From contig NZ_DAIUCK010000054.1 of assembly GCF_036846205.1 (NCBI RefSeq), positions 1-21,412 of the forward strand: DNA of 21,412 nucleotides. The letters run 5' to 3'. The notes beneath the pieces were generated by a model that saw only the letters and a program-made list of their open reading frames with translations, ran no database searches and was not told where the DNA came from. Of this stretch, positions 15,057 to 21,412 are shown in pieces. Numbering within the stretch: the stretch's first letter is position 1; each line of letters opens with the position of its first letter. The DNA comes from Rhabdothermincola sp036846205 (GTDB lineage Bacteria > Actinomycetota > Acidimicrobiia > Acidimicrobiales > Acidimicrobilacustridaceae). The translations under genes were made by a program, and so were the position numbers.

Positions 15057-15986
15057 ATGAACAAGGTCGAGCGGCTCTTGAACCTGACAGCGACCTTGCT
15101 GCACACCACTCGACCGCTCAATGCCGAGGAGTTGCGCGAGCGGGTGCCCGGCTACCCGGAGGGCGACGACGCGTTCCACCGGGCGTTCGAGCGGGACAAG
15201 GAGGCACTCCGGGACATGGGGATACCCATCTCGGTCGAGCCCATCCCGTTCCGTGATCCGCCCGCGGACGGGTACCGCATCCACCCCGGCGAGTACCGCC
15301 TGCCCGACCCCGGGTTGGAGCCCGACGAGCTGGCGGCACTCAACCTGGCGCTGTCCGCCGTGCGGATCGAAGGGGTGGAGGGCGTCGAGGCGCTCTGGAA
15401 GCTCGGGGGGCAGGTCGGCGAAGGCGGCGAGCACCTGGCGGAGGTGCCGAGCGAGCCGGCGCTCGTCCCACTGTTCGGCGCGGTGGTCGAGTGCCGGCCG
15501 GTCACGTTCACCTACCGCAGCGGTGAGCAGGAGCGGGAGCGCACGATCGACCCCCACCGCCTCGACTTCCAACTCGGACGCTGGTACGTGATTGGCCGCG
15601 ACCATGGCCACGACGAGGAGCGCCGGTTCCGGCTGGACCGTATCGTCGGCACGGTGGTTGCCGGTGCGCCGGGCTCGTTTGAGCGCGTCACCGTTCCCGA
15701 CGACGAGCTCGGCCGCCCCTGGGAGTACGGGGACGCAGATCCGGTCGAGGTCGAGCTGCTCGTCGACGCCGACCAGGCCGGATGGGCCCGCCGATACCTC
15801 GGGGCGGACGTGGTGGCCGACTCGCGGCCGGACGGCAGCACCGTGTTCCGCGTGCCGGTGCGCGACTGGCCGGCGTTCCGGTCCTTCGCCCTCACTTTTC
15901 TCGATCACGCCACCGTTCTGGGGCCACCGGAGTGCCGGGTCGAGATGATCCGCTGGCTCGAACAGCTCGTAGGGTCCGGGCGGTGA
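15057..15986 (+). CDS. pafB: WYL-domain transcriptional regulator PafB
   Basis: A 309-residue regulator. The N-terminal winged helix-turn-helix occupies about residues 1-70 (NKVERLLNLTATLL; RAFERDKEALRDMGIPI). The WYL domain is centred near residues 150-200, with the family triad present as GRWYVIGRDHGHDEERRFRLDRI spread over positions 178-200, and a C-terminal WCX domain follows. In mycobacteria PafB and PafC act as a pair and activate the RecA-independent DNA-damage regulon; the link with the proteasome is chiefly genetic neighbourhood. The stop overlaps the pafC GTG (GTGA), consistent with equal synthesis of the two partners. Confidence 0.92.
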   Translation: MNKVERLLNLTATLLHTTRPLNAEELRERVPGYPEGDDAFHRAFERDKEALRDMGIPISVEPIPFRDPPADGYRIHPGEYRLPDPGLEPDELAALNLALSAVRIEGVEGVEALWKLGGQVGEGGEHLAEVPSEPALVPLFGAVVECRPVTFTYRSGEQERERTIDPHRLDFQLGRWYVIGRDHGHDEERRFRLDRIVGTVVAGAPGSFERVTVPDDELGRPWEYGDADPVEVELLVDADQAGWARRYLGADVVADSRPDGSTVFRVPVRDWPAFRSFALTFLDHATVLGPPECRVEMIRWLEQLVGSGR

Positions 15987-16933
15987 GTCGGATCTCGGCC
16001 ACTTCGCGCCTGCGCCGGCTTCTCGCGCTGATCCCCTGGGTCGTCGGGCAAGCAGGCGGCGCGCCCGTCGAGCAGGTCTGCCAGCGGTTCGGCCTGACGA
16101 GAGCGGAGCTCATGAAGGAGCTCGATCTTCTGTGGATGGTGGGCGTGTACCCCTTCACCCCCCACGAGCTCATCGACTGGGAGATCGACGCGGAGGATCG
16201 CCTCCACATCTACCTGGCTGACTGGTTCAAGCGGCCTCTCCGTCTCACCCCGGATCAGGCCCTCGCGCTGGTGGTGACCGGGCGAAGCCTGGAATCGGTC
16301 CCCGGCGCCGATCCCGGCGGCGCCCTGGCCCGCGGGGTGGCGAAGGTCGCCGAGGTCCTCGGGGTGGATCCGTCAGCGGTCGACATCGATCTCGGCGACG
16401 CCGAGGAGACGACGATGGATCTCCTCCGGGAGGGGATCGCCGAGCAGCGCCGGGTCGAGCTCCGCTACTACTCCTATGGGCGGGACGAGCACCAGCGGCG
16501 GGTGGTGGACCCGTGGCGGCTGTTCGCCCGCGGTGGCGAGTGGTACCTCGAGGCCTACTGTCACCGCTCGGAGGCCCGCCGGACCTTCCGCGTCGATCGC
16601 ATCGACGGCGCGCGGCTGCTGGCCGAACCGATCGAGCAGCCCCCGCCAGATGAGCTGGCGCCGTCGTTCCACCCCGACCCGGACGCGCCCAGGGTCACGA
16701 TCGAGCTCGCGCCGGCGGCTCGGTGGGTCATCGACGAGTACCCCACCGAGGGGGTCATCGAGCTCGAGGGCGGCCGGGTGCGGGTGACCCTGGCCGTCAC
16801 CGCCCGGGCGTGGTTCGAGCGGCTGGTGCTGCGCCTGGGCCCCGACGCGACGGTGCTGAGCGCGCCCGCCGATCTGGCCGCTGCGGGCGCCGACGCCGCG
16901 GCGCGCGTGCTGGCGCGCTACACGACCACCTGA
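15983..16933 (+). CDS. pafC: WYL-domain transcriptional regulator PafC
   Basis: A 316-residue partner of PafB. The N-terminal region (SRLRRLLALIPWVVGQAGGAP, residues 8-28, then CQRFGLTRAELMKELDLLWMVG) is the helix-turn-helix characteristic of PafC. The WYL core is explicit (GEWYLEAYCHRSEARRTFRVDRI, about residues 187-209), followed by a WCX domain rich in valine strands. The GTG at 15983 is chosen because it overlaps the pafB stop by four bases. It likely forms a heterodimer with PafB; the inducing ligand is not evident from sequence. Confidence 0.92.
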   Translation: MSRISATSRLRRLLALIPWVVGQAGGAPVEQVCQRFGLTRAELMKELDLLWMVGVYPFTPHELIDWEIDAEDRLHIYLADWFKRPLRLTPDQALALVVTGRSLESVPGADPGGALARGVAKVAEVLGVDPSAVDIDLGDAEETTMDLLREGIAEQRRVELRYYSYGRDEHQRRVVDPWRLFARGGEWYLEAYCHRSEARRTFRVDRIDGARLLAEPIEQPPPDELAPSFHPDPDAPRVTIELAPAARWVIDEYPTEGVIELEGGRVRVTLAVTARAWFERLVLRLGPDATVLSAPADLAAAGADAAARVLARYTTT

Positions 16934-16961
16934 GCGCGCCGCTGGTCGCCCGAACGTCGGG

Positions 16962-16967
16962 TAGCCT
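16962..16967 (+). promoter_or_regulatory. Likely -10 element for the signal peptidase gene
   Basis: TAGCCT lies 37 nt before the preferred GTG of lepB, so this transcript would carry a leader of about 30 nt. The same hexamer occurs before prcB and the helicase gene. Confidence 0.4.
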
Positions 16968-17004
16968 CGGCCCACCTTCCCATCACTCGTACCCGAGAAC
17001 GCCG

Positions 17005-17655
17005 GTGACGAACACAGACAGCCCCGAGCCGGCGCCGCCCTCGCCGGACCAGACGCCGAACTTCGAGTTCCCCACCCAGGATGTGCTCGTGACCGAGCGA
17101 CGCCCGTCCGGTGCCCGCTCGTTCATCGAGTGGGTGGTCGTCATCGTCGGCGCGGTGGTGCTCGCGCTGGTCATCAAGACCTTCCTGTTCCAGGCGTTCT
17201 ACATCCCGTCCGAGTCGATGGTGCCCACCCTGGAGATCGGCGACCGGGTGCTGGTGAACAAGCTGAGCTACCGGCTCCACGACGTTCATCGCGGCGACAT
17301 CGTGGTCTTCGAGCGACCGCCGCTCGACCAGACCGGGGAGGACATCGAGGATCTCATCAAGCGCGTGATCGGCTTGCCCGGCGACCGGATCGTCATCCGC
17401 GACGGTCACGTCTACATCAACGGCCAGCTGCTCTCCGAGCCCTACCTGCCGAGCGGTACGAAGACCGAGAACGGCCCCACCGACAAGTGCACCGAGGACA
17501 AGCCCTGCGTCGTCCCCGAGGGCTCGTTGTGGGTCATGGGCGACAACCGCGGCTCGTCGCGCGACAGCCGCTGGTTCGGCCCGATCCCGGAGCGCGACGT
17601 GGTCGGCCGGGCGTTTTTCCGCATCTGGCCGTTGAGCCGCTTCGGATCCCTCTGA
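17005..17655 (+). CDS. lepB: Signal peptidase I
   Basis: A 216-residue membrane protease that removes signal peptides from exported proteins. A disordered Pro-rich cytoplasmic N-terminus (residues 1-40) is followed by one transmembrane helix (about 41-62). S71 in PSESMVPTL is the nucleophile and K119 in LIKRVIGLPGD the general base. HRGDIVVF and VMGDNRGSSRDSRWFGPI are the other conserved boxes. C162 and C168 in the outer loop may form a disulfide. The GTG at 17005 is chosen as the first in-frame start after the -10; its ribosome site is weak. It lies close to tatA/B and tatC, forming a small export block, and converges with the next gene with only 2 nt between the stops. Confidence 0.92.
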   Translation: MTNTDSPEPAPPSPDQTPNFEFPTQDVLVTERRPSGARSFIEWVVVIVGAVVLALVIKTFLFQAFYIPSESMVPTLEIGDRVLVNKLSYRLHDVHRGDIVVFERPPLDQTGEDIEDLIKRVIGLPGDRIVIRDGHVYINGQLLSEPYLPSGTKTENGPTDKCTEDKPCVVPEGSLWVMGDNRGSSRDSRWFGPIPERDVVGRAFFRIWPLSRFGSL

Positions 17656-17657
17656 CC

Positions 17658-18371
17658 TCAAGCGGCGCGCGCCAGTGCGGCGACCATCCGGTCGACGTGA
17701 TCGCTGTAGACGGCGTCGATCCCGGCGTCGAGCATCTCACCCAGCACCCGCTCCTGCTGGCAGTCCCAGGCGAAGGCATGGATCCCGAAGCGGTGGAACA
17801 ACGTCACGGAACCGCCGGTCCAGTCGGTGTGGTGCAGGTTCACGGCGTCGATGGTCGCGGCCCTCAACGCCGCAGCCCGCCGCTCGGGCCCTTCCTTCAT
17901 GTGACGCATGCGGGTCGAGTCCACGAGCTTCACGGCGGGGGACAGCTCCCGCCAGCTCGCCACCACGGTCCAGTCGTGGTGACACAGCCACAGCCGCTCC
18001 TCGGCGTCTCGGCCCACCGATCGGGCGACGGCCAGCACCCGGGGCACCGCAGCGGGATCCATCACGTCGAGGGAGAGCTCGAAGTCATCGCCGCACGCTT
18101 CGTAGAGCTCCCGCAGCGTCGGAATGTGGCTCGGCAGGTCGTGGCGGGCCACCTTCCGGATGCGGGTCCGGCGCAGCCGGCCCACCACACCGTCGTGGTC
18201 GAGCACCGGGTGGCCGTCGGCGGTGATCCACACGTCGCTCTCGAGACCCGTGGCGCCCAGGCGGAGCGCGAGCCGGAACGCCTCGAGCGTGTTGTCGGGC
18301 GCATGTGCGCGTGCTCCACGGTGGGCGAAGCCGATCGGGGTTCGGCCGAGCGATGGGAGCCTGGTCGGCAT
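17658..18371 (-). CDS. Glycerophosphodiester phosphodiesterase-like protein with altered acidic residues
   Basis: A 237-residue TIM-barrel protein of the GDPD family, which hydrolyses glycerophosphodiesters to glycerol 3-phosphate and an alcohol. The catalytic H17 (in FAHRGA) and H59 (in LDHD) and the metal ligands E44 and D46 (ESDVWIT) are present. Two usual glutamates are aspartates: APDNT (D26) in place of PENT, and LSLDVM (D102) where the family has an ElK-like third metal ligand. The enzyme may therefore be active with altered properties, or belong to a sub-branch. The ATG at 18371 has a GAGGA ribosome site about 8 nt upstream; the frame extends further but without a better start. There is no signal peptide, so it should be cytoplasmic. 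It is the only minus-strand gene in the right half. Confidence 0.8.
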   Translation of the reverse strand: MPTRLPSLGRTPIGFAHRGARAHAPDNTLEAFRLALRLGATGLESDVWITADGHPVLDHDGVVGRLRRTRIRKVARHDLPSHIPTLRELYEACGDDFELSLDVMDPAAVPRVLAVARSVGRDAEERLWLCHHDWTVVASWRELSPAVKLVDSTRMRHMKEGPERRAAALRAATIDAVNLHHTDWTGGSVTLFHRFGIHAFAWDCQQERVLGEMLDAGIDAVYSDHVDRMVAALARAA

Positions 18372-18525
18372 GTGGCCATCCTCGCCCGGTGGTCGCCCCC
18401 ACGCCAGCCACCCACCCAGGGTGGCGGCGGCGCGGAAATGGGCCGAACGACCCACCCTCGTGCACTCAAGCCTCGGAGAACGGCTGCCGATGCCTCCCGT
18501 GAGCGTGAGAGGAGGGGCCTCGGAG

Positions 18526-18861
18526 ATGGCAACGATTCGGGCCAGTTGCAGCGAATGCGGCGACGTCGAGCTGACGACGGGAGACGTGCACGTCCGGGTG
18601 TGCACCGCCGACAACCAGGGTACCTACCTGTTCCGCTGCCCGGTGTGCGCCATGACCGTGGTCAAGCCAGCCGAGGCTCGGACCATCGACCTGCTCGTCG
18701 CCTCGGGGGTCTCCTACGAGACCTGGGAGCCACCGTTGGAGCTGGCCGAGCCTCGTGGCACGGGCGGGCCCATCACCCATGACGACCTCATCGACTTCCA
18801 CCATCTGCTCCAGGACGACGAGCGCCTGTGGCAGGCACTCGGAGCGCTCGACGACCGCTGA
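18526..18861 (+). CDS. Conserved-looking zinc-ribbon protein, unknown function
   Basis: A 111-residue soluble protein. C8 and C11 (CSEC) and C38 and C41 (CPVC), with C26 between, form a zinc-ribbon of the kind that binds one zinc ion; the strand-turn layout between the pairs (ELTTGDVHVRVC...TYLFRC) fits. The C-terminal third is an acidic helix region ending in THDDLIDFHHLLQDDERLWQAL, a pattern I have seen in small actinobacterial hypothetical proteins but cannot name. The ATG at 18526 is preceded by GGAGGGG (18511-18517). It is divergent from the phosphodiesterase gene across a 154-nt gap that shows no clear promoter element. A role in nucleic-acid or protein binding is only a guess. Confidence 0.75.
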   Translation: MATIRASCSECGDVELTTGDVHVRVCTADNQGTYLFRCPVCAMTVVKPAEARTIDLLVASGVSYETWEPPLELAEPRGTGGPITHDDLIDFHHLLQDDERLWQALGALDDR

Positions 18862-18913
18862 TCGTCCCGCGGCCGCGGCGCCTCGGAGACCGGCGAGTTC
18901 GTAGGCTGGTGTC

Positions 18914-19138
18914 GTGGCGTTCTGGTGGTTCCTGCCTGCGGTGGCCCTGGCCCTGACTGCGGTGGTGGCGCTACGGCTGGCACACGCCATCGACCGTGAG
19001 GCCCGGGAGCTGAAACGGAGCCTGCTCACCGTGCGCCAGGCATCGGCACGCGGTCACCAGATCGCCCGGGCGACACAGCAGAGTCGCCGGCGAGCCGACC
19101 ATGTGGGCGACTCCCTGCGCCAGATCAGCGCCCGGTAG
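18914..19138 (+). CDS. Small single-pass membrane protein, unknown function
   Basis: A 74-residue protein with an N-terminal transmembrane helix (about residues 3-22, WWFLPAVALALTAVVALRLA) and a basic, Arg/Gln-rich helical tail predicted to lie in the cytoplasm. TAGGCT at 18902-18907 ends 6 nt before the GTG, consistent with a leaderless start. Its stop codon TAG (19136-19138) forms the first three bases of the TAGACT element before the next gene. I recognise no family. Its position next to tatA/B invites, but does not prove, a role at the membrane in protein export. Confidence 0.6.
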   Translation: MAFWWFLPAVALALTAVVALRLAHAIDREARELKRSLLTVRQASARGHQIARATQQSRRRADHVGDSLRQISAR

Positions 19139-19141
19139 ACT
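19136..19141 (+). promoter_or_regulatory. -10 element of a probable leaderless tatA/B promoter
   Basis: TAGACT ends 6 nt before the ATG at 19148 and includes the stop codon of the preceding gene. No ribosome site precedes this ATG. Confidence 0.5.
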
Positions 19142-19147
19142 TGTGTC

Positions 19148-19447
19148 ATGTTCAACGTCGGAGGTGGCGAGGTGCTCGTCATCCTCCTGCTCGCCCTGAT
19201 CGTGCTCGGGCCGGACAAGCTTCCTGAGTACACCCGTAAGGCGGCGCGGGTCATGGGTGAGCTGCGACGGATCTCGCACGGCTTCCAGCAGGAGATGCGC
19301 CAGGCGATGGAGCTGGAAGACGACCCGGTGATCAGGCCTGCGGGTAGGGCAACCGGTCCCCGTCTGGTCGAGCCTCCCTCCCCGAGGGTCGAGCCTGGGG
19401 CCTCCGCTGCCGGAGAGTCGCCGACGAGCGACTCGAGCGCCGCGTAA
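19148..19447 (+). CDS. Sec-independent translocase subunit, TatA/TatB family (TatB-like)
   Basis: A 99-residue protein with an N-terminal transmembrane helix (about residues 8-20), the hinge LGPDKLPE and an amphipathic helix (about 28-56), followed by a Pro/Ser/Ala-rich tail. It starts MFNVGGGEVLVILLLALIVLG; the glutamate at position 8 and the MFN/D-G start are TatB-like, while the length is between TatA and TatB. It cooperates with TatC to move folded, cofactor-bearing proteins with twin-arginine signals across the membrane. tatC follows after 14 nt, so the two are one transcript. Whether this single protein serves as TatA, TatB or both cannot be settled here. Confidence 0.88.
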   Translation: MFNVGGGEVLVILLLALIVLGPDKLPEYTRKAARVMGELRRISHGFQQEMRQAMELEDDPVIRPAGRATGPRLVEPPSPRVEPGASAAGESPTSDSSAA

Positions 19448-19461
19448 CGAGGGCTTCGACC

Positions 19462-20244
19462 ATGAGCGCCGTGCCGCGCGACGTGGCCGACGAAAGCGGC
19501 CGGATGACGATCTGGGAGCACCTGGCGGAGCTCCGGTCGCGTCTCATCAAGTCCATCCTCGCGGTGGTGGTGGGCGGGGTGATGGGGTGGATCCTCTACC
19601 CGACAGTGCTCTCGCTGCTGCTCGGCCCCTACCGGCAGATCAAGCCCGACGCCCAGCTGTTCGTCACCGACCCGATCGAGCTGTTCACCGTCCGGCTGCA
19701 GGTGTCGGCCTACATCGGCATCGCCTTCGCCATGCCGGTGATCCTGTGGCAGCTCTGGCGATTCGTCACCCCCGCGCTGTACCCCCACGAGAGGCGGTAC
19801 GCAATCCCGTTCGTGGCCAGCTCCCTGCTGCTCTTCGCCTTCGGTGCCGCCCTCGCGTACTGGTCGCTCACCCCCGCGCTCGAGTTCCTGCTCGGCCTCG
19901 GAGGCGACAACATCGGCGAGATCTTCACCCAGGAGAAGTACCTCACCCTGACCACCTACATGATGCTCGCCTTCGGGGCGGGGTTCGAAGCGCCCGTGCT
20001 CCTGGTGGCCCTCCAGATGATCGGCGTGCTCAAGCCCCGCCAGCTCCTGCGGTTCTGGCGGATGGCGATCGTGATCATCGCCATCGTCGCCGCGGTGATC
20101 ACCCCGAGCGGCGATCCGATCACGATGATGGCTCTCGTCATCCCCATGGTGCTGCTGTACTTCGGCTCGATCGGGATCGGCGCCCTGTTCAACTGGCGGA
20201 AGGGACGGACGCAGAGCCAGGTGGCCGGCACGGCCGCGCCGTAG
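19462..20244 (+). CDS. tatC: Sec-independent translocase subunit TatC
   Basis: A 260-residue polytopic membrane protein, the receptor for twin-arginine signal peptides. Six hydrophobic segments are visible. The cytoplasmic N-terminus carries the conserved EHLAELRSRL (residues 19-28), and the first cytoplasmic loop has PALYPHERR. FGAGFEAPVLLVAL and AAVITPSGDPITM are standard TatC segments. The ATG has GAGGG at 19449-19453, 8 nt upstream. It follows tatA/B and precedes the helicase gene, the same order as tatA-tatC-helY in M. tuberculosis. Confidence 0.95.
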   Translation: MSAVPRDVADESGRMTIWEHLAELRSRLIKSILAVVVGGVMGWILYPTVLSLLLGPYRQIKPDAQLFVTDPIELFTVRLQVSAYIGIAFAMPVILWQLWRFVTPALYPHERRYAIPFVASSLLLFAFGAALAYWSLTPALEFLLGLGGDNIGEIFTQEKYLTLTTYMMLAFGAGFEAPVLLVALQMIGVLKPRQLLRFWRMAIVIIAIVAAVITPSGDPITMMALVIPMVLLYFGSIGIGALFNWRKGRTQSQVAGTAAP

Positions 20245-20247
20245 CCT
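20242..20247 (+). promoter_or_regulatory. -10 element of a probable leaderless helicase promoter
   Basis: TAGCCT overlaps the tatC stop codon and ends 7 nt before the helicase ATG (20255). There is no Shine-Dalgarno sequence in the 7-nt gap. Confidence 0.5.
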
Positions 20248-20254
20248 CGATTCG

Positions 20255-21412
20255 ATGCCCGAGCGCGGCTACGACTTCGACCTCGATCGGTTCCAGCTCG
20301 AGGCCATCGCGGCGCTGGAGCGGGGGGAGTCGGTCCTCGTCGCCGCACCGACCGGCTCCGGCAAGACCGTCATCGCCGAGCACGCGGTGGAGCTGGCCCT
20401 GCGAGCCGGCGGGAAGGCCTTCTACACCACCCCGATCAAAGCGCTGTCGAACCAGAAGTTCCACGACCTCGTCCGGCGCCACGGGACCGAGCGGGTCGGA
20501 CTGCTGACCGGCGACAACACGATCAACGCAGACGCACCGATCGTGGTCATGACCACCGAAGTGCTCCGCAACATGATCTACGCCCGCTCGGGTGCCTTGG
20601 TCGGTCTGCGCTTCGTCGTGCTCGACGAGGTGCACTACCTGCAGGACGCGTACCGTGGCCCGGTGTGGGAGGAGGTGATCGTCCACCTGCCCGCAGAAGT
20701 CCGGCTCGTCTGCCTGTCGGCCACGGTGTCCAATGCCGAGGAGCTCACGAGCTGGATCACAATCGTTCGGGGCCCCACCGCGACGGTGATCGAGGAGCGC
20801 CGGCCGGTCGCGCTGGAGAACCTGTTCGCGGTCGAGGACCGACTGCGTGACGAGCTGGTGGTCATCCCCCTCCTGACCGGGGGGAAGCCGAACCGGCAGG
20901 GCTCCCGCTACGACGTCGACCCCCGACAAGCCTGGCGATCCCGCAACCGCCGGCGCTACGCCACCCCGACCCGCTCGGAGCTGGTGGAGTTCCTGGATGA
21001 GCATGACCTCCTCCCGGCGATCTACTTCATCTTCAGCCGGGCCGCCTGCGACGACGCGGTCGCGGCCTGCCTGCGCTCGGGGCGCCGGCTCACCGACGAC
21101 GACGAGCGGGCCCGCATCCGGCACCTCGCCGAACGCCACGTCGCGTCGCTGAGCGACGCGGACCTGGAAGTGCTGGACCACCGGCGTTGGCTGGCCGGGC
21201 TCGAGGCAGGGTTCGCCGCCCACCACGCCGGGATGGTCCCGCCGTTCAAGGAGGCAGTGGAAGCCTGCTTCGTGGAAGGTCTGGTGAAGGTCGTGTTCGC
21301 CACCGAGACGCTGTCGCTCGGCATCAACATGCCGGCGCGATCGGTCGTGATCGAGAAGCTGACCAAGTTCACCGGCGAGCGCCACGAGTTCCTCACTCCT
21401 GCCCAGTACACC
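20255..21412 (+). CDS. helY: Ski2-like DEAD/DEAH RNA helicase (HelY-like), cut by the right edge
   Basis: The frame is open from the ATG at 20255 to the window end: 386 codons of what is normally a protein of around 900 residues. Motif I is APTGSGKT (31-38), preceded by a Q-motif-like FQLEAI. Motif II is DEVH (124-127, followed by YLQD) and motif III is SAT (155-157). FATETLSLGINMPA near the end is the Ski2/Mtr4 signature in the second RecA domain. The family unwinds structured RNA and feeds exoribonucleases; the actinobacterial member is HelY, which lies directly after tatC in M. tuberculosis as here. The C-terminal DSHCT domain is outside the window and could not be checked. Confidence 0.92.
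   Translation, partial: MPERGYDFDLDRFQLEAIAALERGESVLVAAPTGSGKTVIAEHAVELALRAGGKAFYTTPIKALSNQKFHDLVRRHGTERVGLLTGDNTINADAPIVVMTTEVLRNMIYARSGALVGLRFVVLDEVHYLQDAYRGPVWEEVIVHLPAEVRLVCLSATVSNAEELTSWITIVRGPTATVIEERRPVALENLFAVEDRLRDELVVIPLLTGGKPNRQGSRYDVDPRQAWRSRNRRRYATPTRSELVEFLDEHDLLPAIYFIFSRAACDDAVAACLRSGRRLTDDDERARIRHLAERHVASLSDADLEVLDHRRWLAGLEAGFAAHHAGMVPPFKEAVEACFVEGLVKVVFATETLSLGINMPARSVVIEKLTKFTGERHEFLTPAQYT

Noticed and set aside
17658..18614. Longer GDPD frame starting at 18614
   Set aside because: The extra 81 residues are not GDPD-like, and the ATG at 18371 has a good ribosome site just before the conserved barrel start.
18867..18878. 12-bp palindrome CCGCGGCCGCGG after the zinc-ribbon gene
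   Set aside because: Such GC palindromes are expected by chance here; it could form a short hairpin, but nothing else supports a function.

Overview
The window is GC-rich, densely coded actinobacterial DNA built around a Pup-proteasome locus. The gene order (trmI, a MarP-like protease, arc/mpa, dop, pup, prcB, prcA, pafA, pafB, pafC, tatA/B, tatC, helY-like helicase) follows the well-known mycobacterial order. The extra genes suggest a deep-branching actinobacterium, possibly Acidimicrobiia; that placement is an inference from gene content, not a match.

Layout. A zinc-ribbon gene leaves the left edge on the minus strand (1-119). Rightwards follow three small overlapping membrane-protein genes (270-1053). 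Next comes a tightly packed set: a ubiquitin-like sulfur carrier, a TtuA-type tRNA thiolase and TrmI (1121-3062). A CvpA-domain serine protease resembling MarP (3071-4234) ends the run. A strong hairpin separates it from a convergent ferredoxin gene (4344-4580, minus). The ferredoxin is divergent from the core degradation genes: arc ATPase, dop, pup, prcB and prcA (4871-10035). A phosphoketolase-acetate kinase pair (10093-13588) sits between prcA and pafA. The pup ligase pafA and the WYL regulators pafB and pafC follow (13647-16933). The right end is an export and processing block: signal peptidase I, a minus-strand glycerophosphodiester phosphodiesterase-like gene, two small unknown genes, tatA/B, tatC, and a Ski2-like helicase cut by the right edge.

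How the genes work together. PafA attaches Pup to target lysines, Dop removes it, Arc unfolds the tagged protein, and PrcA/PrcB degrade it. Pup here ends in Gly-Gly-Glu, so it needs no deamidation before ligation. PafB and PafC are the paired transcription factors known for the mycobacterial DNA-damage response. The TtuB-like/TtuA/TrmI set would modify the tRNA T-loop (2-thiouridine 54 and m1A58). Phosphoketolase plus acetate kinase turn sugar phosphates into acetate and ATP through acetyl phosphate.

The most interesting points are the T-loop modification operon with a ubiquitin-like protein ending in GG plus two residues beside a Pup locus, the carbon-metabolism pair inserted in the proteasome block, and a recurring TANNNT element 6-8 nt before start codons, which suggests widespread leaderless transcription. 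I saw no tRNA or rRNA gene, CRISPR array, insertion sequence or attachment site.
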